This document shows, one piece after another, positions 1 to 8,686 of a stretch of DNA of 64,000 bases. This stretch comes from Zeimonas arvi (GTDB lineage Bacteria > Pseudomonadota > Gammaproteobacteria > Burkholderiales > Burkholderiaceae_E). The first letter of the stretch is position 1, and every line of letters starts with the position of its first letter. Under the pieces are notes generated by a model. It was not told the DNA's origin and ran no database searches. It saw only the letters and a program-made list of their open reading frames with translations. The translations under genes and the position numbers were made by a program. The stretch is taken from NCBI RefSeq assembly GCF_008039575.1, contig NZ_VDUY01000001.1, forward strand, positions 496,001 through 560,000, given 5' to 3'.

Positions 1-561
1 CAGGCCCGCCGCCATTGCGAGGACGTGATCGTCGAGGAGCTGGTGCCCGGCGAGGACTTGCGCATCGTGGTCATCGACTACCAGGTGGTGGCCGCCGCCA
101 CCCGCAGGCCGGCCCGGGTGATCGGCGACGGCGAGAACACGGTGCGCAGGCTGATCGACAAGCAGAGCCGCCGGCGCCAGGCGGCCACCGGCGGCGAGAG
201 CGCCATCCCGCTCGACGCGGAGACCGAGCGCTGCGTGATGGCCGGCGGCAAGACCATGTCCTCGGTGCTGGCGCCGGGCGAAACGCTGATCGTGCGCAGG
301 ACGGCCAACCTGCACACCGGCGGCACGATCCATGACGAGACCGCGCGCCTGCACCCGAAGCTGGCCGAGGTCGCGATTCGCGCGGCGCGCGCGCTGGAGA
401 TCCCGGTCGTGGGCTTCGACCTGATGGTGCCCGACGTGACCGGCGACGACTACGCGATCATCGAGGCCAACGAACGGCCGGGCCTCGCGAACCACGAACC
501 GCAGCCGACGGCCGAGCGCTTCGTCGACCTGCTGTTCCCGCAGACGAGGACCGGATCATGA
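1..561 (+). CDS. ngg: N-acetylglutaminylglutamine synthetase, C-terminal part (5' end outside window)
   Basis: Only the last 186 codons are present. They form the C-terminal half of an ATP-grasp ligase: a lysine/arginine-rich strand region, the segment HTGGTIHDET, and the metal-binding end GFDLMVPDV...IIEANERPG. In the NAGGN osmoprotectant system the full protein carries an N-terminal GNAT acetyltransferase domain and this ATP-grasp domain. It makes the acetylated glutamine dipeptide that a partner amidotransferase then amidates. The identification rests mainly on the next gene, an M42 peptidase of the type found in this trio, which overlaps it by four bases (ATGA at 558-561). Cyanophycin synthetase is the nearest alternative family, but the M42 neighbour argues against it. 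Confidence 0.8.
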   Translation, partial: QARRHCEDVIVEELVPGEDLRIVVIDYQVVAAATRRPARVIGDGENTVRRLIDKQSRRRQAATGGESAIPLDAETERCVMAGGKTMSSVLAPGETLIVRRTANLHTGGTIHDETARLHPKLAEVAIRAARALEIPVVGFDLMVPDVTGDDYAIIEANERPGLANHEPQPTAERFVDLLFPQTRTGS

Positions 562-1787
562 CGACGAACCTTCCCGCCGGGCGCGCGCCCGCCAACGCCT
601 CGGTCATCGACCGGGCCTATCTTCTCGACATCCTCGGCCGGCTGCTCGCCACCCCGAGCCCGTCGGGCATGACCGACCAGATCGTGCTGACCGCCTCCCA
701 GGAGCTCGACAAGCTGGGCATTCCCTTCAGCCTCACGCGGCGCGGCGCGATCCGCGCCGACCTGGAAGGCGTGCGCCACAGTCCGGACCGCGCGATCGTG
801 GCGCACCTGGATACGCTGGGCGCGATGGTCAAGCAGCTCAAGCCCAACGGCCGGCTCGAGGTGGTGCCGATCGGGCACTGGTCGGCGCGATTCGCCGAGG
901 GCGCGCGCTGCACCGTGCACGGCGACGACGGCCGCTACTTCCGCGGCACGATCCTCCCGCTGAAGGCCTCCGGCCACACCTACAACGAGCAGATCGACAC
1001 CCAGCCGGTCGGCTGGGAGCAGGTGGAGCTGCGGCTCGACGAGCGCAGCCACTCGATCGACGACCTGGTGAAGCTCGGGGTGAACATCGGCGACACGATC
1101 TCGATCGATTCGCAGCCCGAGTTCTGCGACAACGGCTTCGTCAACGCGCGCCACATCGACGACAAGGCGGGCGTGGCGGCGCTGCTGGCGGTCGCCAAGG
1201 CCTGCCGCGACACCGGCGCCCGGCTGCCGGTGGACTGCCACCTGCTGCTCACGATCTCCGAGGAGACCGGCGTGGGCGCCTCGCACGTCCTGCACGGCGA
1301 CGTGGCCGAGCTGGTGTCGATCGACAACGGCACGATCGCGCCGGGCCAGAACACCTGCGAGTACGGCGTCACCGTCTCGATGCAGGATTCGTCAGGCCCC
1401 TTCGACTGGCACCTGACCCGCCACCTGCTGGGGCTCGCGCGCGATCACCGGATCGAGCACAGCCGCGACGTGTTCCGCTACTACCGCAGCGATGCGGCCG
1501 CGGCGGTCGAGGCCGGCAACGACATCCGCACCGCGCTGGTCTGCTTCGCGCTCGACGCCTCGCACGGCTACGAACGCACGCACGTGGATTCGCTGATGGC
1601 GCTCGCCGACCTGCTGTTCGCCTACGTGACCAGCGAGCCGCTGTTCCGTCGCGATGCGCTGCGGCTGGGCCCGGTCGCGGACTTCCCGACCCCGCCTCCG
1701 CTGCCCGACCGGCCCTCGGACGATCCTGCGGTGGCCGACCAGGCGCCGCCGCGCCAGCCCGGCTCCGAATTCACGCCACGGGGATGA
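558..1787 (+). CDS. M42-family metallopeptidase-like hydrolase of the NAGGN osmoprotectant system
   Basis: A 409-residue cytosolic hydrolase of the M42 aminopeptidase family. The expected di-metal ligands can be read: H83 and D85 (VAHLD), bridging D201 (HIDDK), the catalytic pair E235-E236 (ISEETG), D256 (SIDNG) and H336/H342 near SHGYERTH. This gene is known as the third member of the osmoprotectant trio with the ligase and an asparagine-synthase-like amidotransferase. Its substrate is not established; turnover of the dipeptide or of a by-product is a reasonable guess. The start is fixed by the ATGA overlap with the upstream gene. The last 50 residues are proline-rich and look like a disordered tail. 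The gene ends about 20 bp before the insertion sequence. Confidence 0.82.
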   Translation: MTTNLPAGRAPANASVIDRAYLLDILGRLLATPSPSGMTDQIVLTASQELDKLGIPFSLTRRGAIRADLEGVRHSPDRAIVAHLDTLGAMVKQLKPNGRLEVVPIGHWSARFAEGARCTVHGDDGRYFRGTILPLKASGHTYNEQIDTQPVGWEQVELRLDERSHSIDDLVKLGVNIGDTISIDSQPEFCDNGFVNARHIDDKAGVAALLAVAKACRDTGARLPVDCHLLLTISEETGVGASHVLHGDVAELVSIDNGTIAPGQNTCEYGVTVSMQDSSGPFDWHLTRHLLGLARDHRIEHSRDVFRYYRSDAAAAVEAGNDIRTALVCFALDASHGYERTHVDSLMALADLLFAYVTSEPLFRRDALRLGPVADFPTPPPLPDRPSDDPAVADQAPPRQPGSEFTPRG

Positions 1788-1809
1788 GGCCCTGGGGATG
1801 ACGCGCTAG

Positions 1810-1828
1810 CAGGCTGTTGAATTTCGCC
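1810..1828. repeat. IS left-end inverted repeat
   Basis: Nineteen bases starting CAGGCTGTTGAATTTC. They match the reverse complement of 3126-3144 with one mismatch and lie directly inside the CTAG duplication at 1806-1809. Confidence 0.92.
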
Positions 1829-1945
1829 GCGATGCGAGTGCGACGATCGGTTTAGCGAGCGTTTTGGATGAACTTTGGCATCCAGATGGATCGATTAGAG
1901 CGCGCTGCGCGCCGAGAAGGCGAGCATCGGCTGCTGGTTGCCGAG

Positions 1946-3052
1946 TCATGCCGCACCTCCTTGCGGTACCGCACTCAGTATTCGCGCCATTCGGACGAGA
2001 TTCGAGGCGGTCATCGTCAGCTTGAAGTGCTGGTCGACGTTGCGGATGCCGCGGTAGACGGTCTGCCGGATGCGCCCCACCGTCTTTCCCCAGCCGAAGT
2101 GCTCCTCGATGCGCTTGCGCTTGGTCTGGCTGAGCCGGTAGCCCTCGTGACGCGTGGTGCGCCCGTCAATGGCGCTACGCCGATGCCCCGAGCCGTTACT
2201 CGCCACATGAGGCGTCACCTGCCGGCGGCGGCACGCCTCGATGAAGTCACGCGTGTCGTAGGCCTTGTCGGCACCCACCGTCCGCGGCCTGCTTGCCGGC
2301 ACCGCGTCGAGCATCGCCAGCGCTGCGGCGCGCTCTCCGAATCCGTCGGCGTGCGTGACGATGGTGCCCACCACCAACCCCGAGCGGTTCTCCATCAGCA
2401 CATGGCCTTGGTAGGCCAGGATCGCTGCGGTGTTGTGGCTCTTCCGGTACTGCCGCGCATCCGGGTCGGTCGTGCTCGCGTGCGTGTCGTTGCTGCGCCG
2501 AGTGCCCTTCCAATTCGCCTGTGCATTACGTCCCGGGCCGCTCGCGTCCGAGTCGTCGCTGCCGTCCTTCGGCCTGAAGCTCTTGTGGCTGGCCCACGCC
2601 TGGATCAGCGTGCCGTCCACCGAGAAGTGCTCCTTCGAGAGCAGTCCGGCCTTATCAGCCAGCGTCATCACTTCAGTGAAGAACGCCTCGACCACCTCAT
2701 GCTCGAGCAGCCGGTCGCGGTTCTTGGAGAACACCGAGTGGTCCCACACCGCATCGTCGATCGCCAGTCCTACGAACCAGCGAAACAGCAGGTTGTAGCG
2801 GATCTGCTCCATCAGTTGCCGCTCGCCGCGAATCGAGTAGAACACCTGCAGCAGCAGCGCGCGCACCAGCTTCTCGGGGGCAATCGATGCGCGCCCCGTG
2901 TCGGCATAGATCGTATTGAACAGGCCATTGAGCCGCGTAAGACCCTCGTTAACCAGCTTCTGGATCGCACGCAGCGGGTGATCGGTCGGCACGAAATCAT
3001 CGAGCTTGGCGAACATGAACAGCGCCTCTTGCACCGCATCCGATCCACGCAT
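1946..3052 (-). CDS. IS5-family DDE transposase
   Basis: A 368-residue transposase. The N-terminal 80 residues are the DUF772-type region (FAKLDDFVPTDHPLR, then RALLLQVFYSIRGERQLMEQ). The DDE catalytic core follows, with likely acidic residues D146 (FSVDGTL), D262 (GADKAYDT) and E317 (RIEEHFGWGK). The family signatures SFRPKD, THASTTDPDA and LMENRSGL are present. The ATG at 3052 follows GAGG at a good distance; a TTG two codons earlier is possible. No frameshift is seen, so the element may still be active. Confidence 0.93.
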   Translation of the reverse strand: MRGSDAVQEALFMFAKLDDFVPTDHPLRAIQKLVNEGLTRLNGLFNTIYADTGRASIAPEKLVRALLLQVFYSIRGERQLMEQIRYNLLFRWFVGLAIDDAVWDHSVFSKNRDRLLEHEVVEAFFTEVMTLADKAGLLSKEHFSVDGTLIQAWASHKSFRPKDGSDDSDASGPGRNAQANWKGTRRSNDTHASTTDPDARQYRKSHNTAAILAYQGHVLMENRSGLVVGTIVTHADGFGERAAALAMLDAVPASRPRTVGADKAYDTRDFIEACRRRQVTPHVASNGSGHRRSAIDGRTTRHEGYRLSQTKRKRIEEHFGWGKTVGRIRQTVYRGIRNVDQHFKLTMTASNLVRMARILSAVPQGGAA

Positions 3053-3125
3053 CCTCAACCTCGCAAGGCATCGACCATGACCGGATTATCCCGATCGATA
3101 CGGTGCAGAGCTACAAGTTCTTGCG

Positions 3126-3144
3126 GGCGAATTTCAACAGCCTG
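3126..3144. repeat. IS right-end inverted repeat
   Basis: Partner of the 1810-1828 repeat, ending AACAGCCTG directly before the second CTAG copy at 3145-3148. That CTAG contains the TAG stop codon of the minus-strand diguanylate cyclase gene. Confidence 0.92.
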
Positions 3145-4506
3145 CTAGAGCTTGTCGGCGTACATCCGCGAATCGGCCAGCTTCATCAGCGCATCGAGCG
3201 TCACCGATGCGTCGGTCGCGACCGCGTGACCGATGCTGGCCGACACCACGCCGGGCGGCAGCCCGCCGACGACGATCCCGTCCAGGGCCGCGCGCAACCT
3301 GTCGCAGATCGCCGCCGCCTGGGCGGCCTCGTCCAGGTCGTCGAGCAGGACCACGAACTCGTCCCCGCCGACCCGGGCCACCGTGTCCGAGGGGCGCACC
3401 GCCGCGCCCATCAGGCCGGCCACGCGCATCAGCACCGCGTCGCCCGCGTCGTGGCCCCAGGTGTCGTTGACCTCCTTGAAGCGGTCGAGGTCGATGAGCG
3501 CAATGCCGATCATTGCCCCCTTGCGCCGCAGGCGTCGCCGGGCCGCTTCGAACCTGTCCTCGAGAAGATATCGGTTGGCGAGCCCCGTCAGGTTGTCGTG
3601 GTGCGCCCGGTAGGCCAGCTCCCGCTCGGCCTCCTTGCGCGCGGTGATGTCGCGCGCGATCACCACCAGCAGGCGGTCGGACAGTCTGCCGTCTCGGACC
3701 GCGCGAACGAAGCGGGTCTCCACCGGGTAGCGGCCGCCGTCGCGTCGCAGGTGCTCGCATTCGCTGACGATCCAAGGCTTGCCGTCCCGCAAGGCATCGA
3801 TGATCCGGACCAGGTTCCTGCGGTCGTAGGCGGGCGAGACCCGGGCCGGACCGAGCCTCCCGATCTCCTCGTCCCCGCATCCGATCCGCTGCAGGCCGCC
3901 CGCATTCGCGTAGACGACCCGGTCGGCGTGCACGTCGAACAGATAGGCTTCCTCGACGGCGGCATCGAGCATGTCGCCGATCGCGATCCGCTCCTCGTCG
4001 CGCCTGCGCAGCCCGATGATCTCCGCGGCGGTGTCCGCCAGCTGCGCGAGCAGGCGGCGCCCGGCATCGTCGAGCCGCCGCGGCTGCCGGTCGAGCACGC
4101 ACAGGGTGCCGATCGTGAAGCCGCCCGAGCGAATCGGCGCGCCGGCGTAGAAGCCGATGAAGGGCTCGCCGAGAACGAGGGGGTTGTCGGCGAAGCGGGG
4201 ATCGGCGGCGGCATCTTCGACCACCATCGGCTCGGCGGCGAGGATCGCCCAGGCGCAGAACGCGTCCTGGCGCGGCGTTTGCCTGGCCTCCAGCGGACCC
4301 GCAACCGACTTGAACCACTGCCTGTTCGCGTCGACCAGCGACAGCAAGGCCTGGCGGGTCCCGAGGTGCTCGCGGGCGATCGCGGTCAGGCGGTCGAACA
4401 CCGGCTCGGGCGGGGAATCGAGAAGTCCCAGATCGCACAGGTGCGCGACCCGCGCCGAATCGTCTCCCGGAATCGGGGGCAGCACTCGGTCGGCGGGCTG
4501 TGGCAT
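3145..4506 (-). CDS. Diguanylate cyclase with GAF and PAS sensory domains
   Basis: A 453-residue cytosolic enzyme that makes cyclic di-GMP from two GTP. An N-terminal GAF domain (about residues 25-165, with VLDRQPRRL at its end) precedes a PAS domain (about 175-290, ending ARDITARKEAE) and a GGDEF domain (300-453). The active-site GGDEF is intact at 380-384. The product-inhibition I-site RPSD (371-374) sits five residues before it. The chosen ATG at 4506 follows AAGGA; a longer frame upstream has no ribosome site. The protein ends abruptly after MYADKL, but the stop lies in the CTAG that was the IS target, so it predates the insertion. No transmembrane segment is visible. It follows the TonB receptor/PepSY pair on the same strand after 68 bp. 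Confidence 0.92.
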   Translation of the reverse strand: MPQPADRVLPPIPGDDSARVAHLCDLGLLDSPPEPVFDRLTAIAREHLGTRQALLSLVDANRQWFKSVAGPLEARQTPRQDAFCAWAILAAEPMVVEDAAADPRFADNPLVLGEPFIGFYAGAPIRSGGFTIGTLCVLDRQPRRLDDAGRRLLAQLADTAAEIIGLRRRDEERIAIGDMLDAAVEEAYLFDVHADRVVYANAGGLQRIGCGDEEIGRLGPARVSPAYDRRNLVRIIDALRDGKPWIVSECEHLRRDGGRYPVETRFVRAVRDGRLSDRLLVVIARDITARKEAERELAYRAHHDNLTGLANRYLLEDRFEAARRRLRRKGAMIGIALIDLDRFKEVNDTWGHDAGDAVLMRVAGLMGAAVRPSDTVARVGGDEFVVLLDDLDEAAQAAAICDRLRAALDGIVVGGLPPGVVSASIGHAVATDASVTLDALMKLADSRMYADKL

Positions 4507-4574
4507 CGGGCAATCCTTTCGGGCCCGAACAACCGGGCTGCTTGCCGCCCGGCATTCCAGGGCGTGCGGCCAGT

Positions 4575-5702
4575 CTAGCGCGGTCGCCGGCCCGCGGCGG
4601 GCTCGCCGGATCGCCGGCGCGACCGCGGCACCGGGCGGCGGGCCCCCCACAGGCAGACGCCCAGCACCGACAGCGAGGCGAGCATGGCGCCCGAAATCCC
4701 GGTCAGCAGCAGCTGGGTGGCCCCACCCAGTTCTCCGATGTGCAACGGATACATCAGCTCATACAGGCGGGTGCCGGGATCGAGCTCGTCGTGCCGTGTC
4801 ACCCGCAGCACCTCGGCCGTGCGCGGATCCAGCCAGACCATGGACAGCCCGTTCGGATGCGTCTCGCCCGGCAGCCGCTTGCGCACGCGCACCGGCCGCG
4901 CCGGATCGGCGGGCACCTCCACGTAGCCGGGCTGCCCGCCCGGCAGGGCCAGGTCGGCCGCGGCGACCAACCGATCGATCGACGGCAGGTGCCGATGCGG
5001 CGGTTCGAAAGCGACGGCCGGCAACGACGGCGGAACAAGGGGCGCTTCTCCCGCAATCGCGCTGACGAAACCCGAGACCGGCCGCCACGCCATGTAGACG
5101 CCCGACAGCAGGCTGCTGGCGATGATCAGGCCCGCCAGAGCACCGCCGACCCGATGAAGATCGAAAAGCAGCCGGACCTGTCCTGCCCCCGGTTGCACGC
5201 GAAACGCCGAACTCCAGCCCGCCGGCCACCAGAGCCAGTAGCCGCTCGCGATCAGCAGCAGGCCGCCCAGGCCGGCGGCCGCCAGCACCGCCCGGCCGGC
5301 CTGGCCCGACAACAGCTCGGCGTGCAGTTCGAACAGCCAGTCGAACCAGGCGCCGGTCCCCTTGCGCTCGCCGAGCAGGCGCCCGGTGTACGGATCGACG
5401 AACACCCGCCCGTGCCAGGTGCCATCGACATGGACGATCAGGCTCTCGTCGTCCGCTCGAGGCGGCCGGTAGACGAACGACGCGCCATCCCCGAAACGTG
5501 CCACGAGACCGGCATGGATCGCGTCGAGCCCTCGTCTCGCCTGGCCCGGCTCGACGACGAACAGTTCCCGCCCGAGCGCCCGGTCGACAGGCTTGCCGAC
5601 GATCAACAGCAAGCCGGTCAGGCCCTGCAGCAACAGCGGGACGAGCAGCACGAGCCCAAGCCAGCGGTGGAGGCTGCGCAGCAGCGAACGCGACCGCTTC
5701 AT
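4575..5702 (-). CDS. PepSY-associated TM helix protein (iron-uptake-linked membrane protein)
   Basis: A 375-residue inner-membrane protein with four clear hydrophobic helices (about 12-35, 137-160, 185-208 and 330-352). Histidine-containing motifs lie at the helix ends: LHRWLGL, LHAELLSG, LHRVGGA and PLHIGE. Such paired histidines are typical of PepSY_TM proteins and are thought to hold haem for transmembrane electron transfer. Between helices lie periplasmic PepSY-like segments (VFVDPYTGRLLGE, MVWLDPRTAEVLRV). It starts 59 bp after the TonB receptor gene ends. This pairing is known for siderophore systems, where the protein may reduce ferric siderophore; that role is inferred from context. 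Confidence 0.87.
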   Translation of the reverse strand: MKRSRSLLRSLHRWLGLVLLVPLLLQGLTGLLLIVGKPVDRALGRELFVVEPGQARRGLDAIHAGLVARFGDGASFVYRPPRADDESLIVHVDGTWHGRVFVDPYTGRLLGERKGTGAWFDWLFELHAELLSGQAGRAVLAAAGLGGLLLIASGYWLWWPAGWSSAFRVQPGAGQVRLLFDLHRVGGALAGLIIASSLLSGVYMAWRPVSGFVSAIAGEAPLVPPSLPAVAFEPPHRHLPSIDRLVAAADLALPGGQPGYVEVPADPARPVRVRKRLPGETHPNGLSMVWLDPRTAEVLRVTRHDELDPGTRLYELMYPLHIGELGGATQLLLTGISGAMLASLSVLGVCLWGARRPVPRSRRRSGEPAAGRRPR

Positions 5703-5761
5703 GTCGGGTGCACCATCGCAACCGGAACCATCCTGGGCCCTGCGCGCGGAACGCCGCGGAA

Positions 5762-7855
5762 TCAGAACGCCATCTGCGCGCTCAGGCGCAGCGTGCGTGG
5801 CAGTCCCTGGGCGAGATAGCCGGCGCCGGCCGCTGCCCAGTAGTTCCGGTCGGTCAGGTTCTCGATGTTCGCTCGCAAGACGACCGGCCTGCCATCGAAC
5901 TTCGTCCGCCAGGCAGCGCCAAGATCGACGCGGGTGAAGCTCCCGATCTCGCCCTGATTGAGGTTGTTCACCATGCGCGCACCCACGTGGAACACACCCG
6001 CGCCGACCGACAGGCCGGGCAGGGCCTCGACGCGGTAGTCGACGTAGAGGCTGGCCGTGAACTCGGCAGTGTTCTCGGGCCGCTTGCCGACGAGGGCCGG
6101 GCTGGTCGAGCGCACCACCTCGGCATCGAGCAGCTGCGTCGAGGAATAGAAGGACAGCCGGCGCGTCAGCTCGCCGCTCGCAGCCAGCTCGAGGCCGCGG
6201 TAGCGCGCCTCGCCGTTCACCGAGTAGACGTTGGTCGCAGGATCGATGCCGGCGCTGGGTCGGTCGATCTCGAACAGCGAGGCCTGCACCAGCGCGCCGC
6301 CGACCTCGGCTTTCGCGCCGACTTCGCGCTGCTTCGTCCTGACCGCGGGAAACACCTGCGCGGGGTTGGCCGCCGACAGCGGCGCCTGGCCACCCTCCTC
6401 CAGACCCTCGATGTAGCTGGCGTACAGGTTGACTCGCGGCGCCAGCCGGTAGCCGACGGAAACGGCCGGAGTCGTCTCGCTGGTCTCGTAGACAGAGGTC
6501 GGCGACACGTTGCGGTAGTCGATCCAGCGCACGCCGACCGAGCCGCTCCAGTTGCCCCAGCTCATCCTGTCGTGAACGTAGAGGCCGCGGTCGTTGATAC
6601 GGGTGCGCGGCGCCGGTGCACCCAGCGTCACGGTCGGCGCGGCGAGCGCCACCGGGTCGTAGAGGTTCTGCGGCTGGGCGAAGCTGGTGAAGGCCCCGGA
6701 GGTCTGCTCCCTGCGATTGTCGACCCAGCCGAAGGTCAGCTCATGCGACAACCCGCCGGCGTCGAACATTCCCAGGACTTCGGTGCGCAGCATCCGGTTG
6801 TCGTAGTCCTGGCAGCACTGGACGAAGGTGAAGGCCTGGCCGGCGCCGGTGACGAGGTCGTAGTTTCGGATGTCGGTGAAGTTGCGCCGCGGCCGCTCGG
6901 TCTCGGCAGACCCGACCTCGACGGTCCAGATCCAGTTGTCCGACAGCGAGTAGTCCGAGCGCAGCAGCAGGTTGGTCGCGTTGGCTTCGTAGCGCGCCCA
7001 GTCGGCGGTCAGCAGCTTCGTCGGATTGGGCAGCCTGGGGATCGGCACGACGCCGTCGACCGCCGGCAGCAAGCGAACGGATGCCTGCTCGACCGAATCC
7101 TGCCGAACGTGCTCGAGGTCGGCCTTCAGCAGCCACCGGTCGGTGACCCGCCAGTCCAGCGCTGCGGAGGCGAAGCTGCGCGAGCCTTCGAAGCCGTGGA
7201 TGCCCTCGCGCTGGCGCGAGTCGGCGAGATTGACGCGCCAGCCGAAGCTGCCGTCCTCGCTGCGGCGCGCTAGGTCGCCGTGGATGCCCAGCGCGCCGTG
7301 CTGGTTGCCGGTGAGCGTGAGCGTCGTGACCGGATCCGGGCCCGCGCGCCTGGTGACCAGGTTGACGATGCCCGAGGGCGGCACCAGGCCATAGTAGAGG
7401 CCGGAGGAGCCCTTCAGCACCTCGATCCGCTCCTTGTTCTCGATCGGCAAGTCGATCAGGTTGATCACCGGCAGCGAACCGTTCATCCGGTAGTTCGACC
7501 GGTTCTCGACCGTGATGCCGCGGATCGCGATGTTGCTGTAGATCGTCGGGCCGAGCTGCGAGCGGGTGACGCCGGCCGTGTTCTTCAGCGCCTCGTAGAT
7601 CGTCGTGGCCTGCTGCGCCTCGATCACCGCGGCAGGCACCACGTCGACCGACAACGGCACGTCGATGACGTCGCGATCGCGGAACACGCCGGTCTGGGTA
7701 GACACGCCACGCCAGCTGCCGGCCGACTCGCCGGTGACGGTCACCGCCTCGAGCTCTCGCTCTCCGGTGGTCTGGGCGTTCGAGATCGACGGGATGGAGG
7801 CGGCGGCGGTTGCTGCGATCAGCACGGCCGCCGCGGCGTTGCGGTCTGCGGGCAT
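5762..7855 (-). CDS. TonB-dependent siderophore receptor
   Basis: A 697-residue outer-membrane receptor. A signal peptide ends near SISNA-QTT, followed by a TonB-box-like stretch (LEAVTVTGE). The plug domain (about 60-170) has the siderophore-receptor hallmark RIEVLKGSSGLYYG and then SGIVNLVTRR. The beta-barrel ends in the terminal phenylalanine of LSAQMAF. The ATG at 7855 is preceded by AGGAG. The length fits ferric hydroxamate or pyoverdine-type receptors. The ligand cannot be read from the sequence, and no siderophore synthesis gene is nearby, so uptake of foreign siderophores is likely. A Fur-box-like site lies about 30 bp upstream. Confidence 0.95.
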   Translation of the reverse strand: MPADRNAAAAVLIAATAAASIPSISNAQTTGERELEAVTVTGESAGSWRGVSTQTGVFRDRDVIDVPLSVDVVPAAVIEAQQATTIYEALKNTAGVTRSQLGPTIYSNIAIRGITVENRSNYRMNGSLPVINLIDLPIENKERIEVLKGSSGLYYGLVPPSGIVNLVTRRAGPDPVTTLTLTGNQHGALGIHGDLARRSEDGSFGWRVNLADSRQREGIHGFEGSRSFASAALDWRVTDRWLLKADLEHVRQDSVEQASVRLLPAVDGVVPIPRLPNPTKLLTADWARYEANATNLLLRSDYSLSDNWIWTVEVGSAETERPRRNFTDIRNYDLVTGAGQAFTFVQCCQDYDNRMLRTEVLGMFDAGGLSHELTFGWVDNRREQTSGAFTSFAQPQNLYDPVALAAPTVTLGAPAPRTRINDRGLYVHDRMSWGNWSGSVGVRWIDYRNVSPTSVYETSETTPAVSVGYRLAPRVNLYASYIEGLEEGGQAPLSAANPAQVFPAVRTKQREVGAKAEVGGALVQASLFEIDRPSAGIDPATNVYSVNGEARYRGLELAASGELTRRLSFYSSTQLLDAEVVRSTSPALVGKRPENTAEFTASLYVDYRVEALPGLSVGAGVFHVGARMVNNLNQGEIGSFTRVDLGAAWRTKFDGRPVVLRANIENLTDRNYWAAAGAGYLAQGLPRTLRLSAQMAF

Positions 7856-7882
7856 GGTGACTCCTGGATTTATTACGAATCT

Positions 7883-7903
7883 TAATGAGAACGATTCGCA
7901 ATC
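7883..7903 (-). promoter_or_regulatory. Fur-box-like operator of the TonB receptor operon
   Basis: The stretch TAATGAGAACGATTCGCAA resembles the AATGAGAATGATTCGCATT type of Fur site seen in beta- and gammaproteobacteria. It is AT-rich against a GC-rich background and lies 28-48 bp before the receptor start, where a repressor would block transcription. The match was made by eye. Confidence 0.72.
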
Positions 7904-7961
7904 GTATCACAGGAACCGCCCCGCCGTTCCAGCGGCGGGAGGCGCGCCTTCGCCGCGCCGG

Positions 7962-8627
7962 TCAGCTGCCGCGCGCCTGCCCGAAGGCCGCCAGCAGCGC
8001 GTCGGCGCCCTGCGCGCCGCTCACGCCGAGCTTGCCGTCGATCACGAAGAAGGGCACGCCGCTCACGCCGAGTTCGCGCGCCTCGGTGTCGTCGCGAGCC
8101 GCCTGCTGCGCGCCGGCGCCGTCGAGCGCGTCGCGGATCGCTTCGTCGGGCAGGCCGGCCTCGCGCGCCAGCGCGGCGAGCGTGTCGCGGGAAGTCAGAT
8201 CCGCGCCCTCGACGAAATAGGCGCTGAACAGGCGCTCGACGACCGCCTGCTGCGCGTCGCCCTGCGCGGCGCTGATCAGCGCATGGGCGCGCAAGGTGTT
8301 CGGCTGGCGGGCGATCTTCGCGAAGTCGGGCTCGAGCCCCACGGCCCGGGCCGCCGCGCTCACGCGCTGGTAGATCGCGCCGGGATCGGGCGTGCCGAAC
8401 TTGCGCGCCAGGTAATCGGCCCGCGTCATGCCTTCCGCGGGCAGGTCCGGGTTGAGCTGGAACGGATGCCAGCGCACCTGCGGGTCCGGCGTGTCGGGGT
8501 GCGCCTCGCGCCAGCGCGCGAGGGCGGCCTCGAGCTGCCGCTTGCCCACGTAGCACCAGGGACACACCACGTCGGAAATCACGTCGACGCGCAGCGCCGG
8601 GCCGGCGGGTTCGAGGATGGCGTTCAT
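7962..8627 (-). CDS. DsbA-family oxidoreductase (FrnE-like)
   Basis: A 221-residue thioredoxin-fold protein. The redox motif CPWC lies near residue 22 in SDVVCPWCYVGKR. A helical insertion follows (NTLRAHALISAAQGD), then the cis-proline loop GVSGVPFFVIDGK. No signal peptide is seen, so it is probably cytosolic like FrnE and 2-hydroxychromene-2-carboxylate isomerase relatives, not a periplasmic DsbA. The start ATG at 8627 follows GGAG. It stands alone, 59 bp after the AI-2E-type permease on the same strand. The physiological substrate is unknown. Confidence 0.9.
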   Translation of the reverse strand: MNAILEPAGPALRVDVISDVVCPWCYVGKRQLEAALARWREAHPDTPDPQVRWHPFQLNPDLPAEGMTRADYLARKFGTPDPGAIYQRVSAAARAVGLEPDFAKIARQPNTLRAHALISAAQGDAQQAVVERLFSAYFVEGADLTSRDTLAALAREAGLPDEAIRDALDGAGAQQAARDDTEARELGVSGVPFFVIDGKLGVSGAQGADALLAAFGQARGS

Positions 8628-8686
8628 GTCTTTCTCCGTCAGCGCGCGAGCATCGCGCAGGTCAGCGGGTCGACGACGCTCGCGCG

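Larger units (their letters stand above)
1810..3144 (-). mobile_element. Complete insertion sequence, IS5/IS1182 type
   Basis: A 1335-bp element with 19-bp terminal inverted repeats (1810-1828 and 3126-3144) that differ at one position and begin CAGGCTGTTGAA. It is flanked by a direct repeat of CTAG (1806-1809 and 3145-3148), consistent with a 4-bp target duplication. It holds one transposase gene on the minus strand that appears intact. Base composition looks less GC-rich than the surrounding genes. The palindromic CTAG target fits the IS5 group; exact ISfinder assignment needs a search. Confidence 0.93.

Noticed and set aside
1868-3148. A plus-strand open frame across the insertion sequence
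   Set aside because: It is antisense to the transposase, whose DDE motifs are intact on the minus strand.
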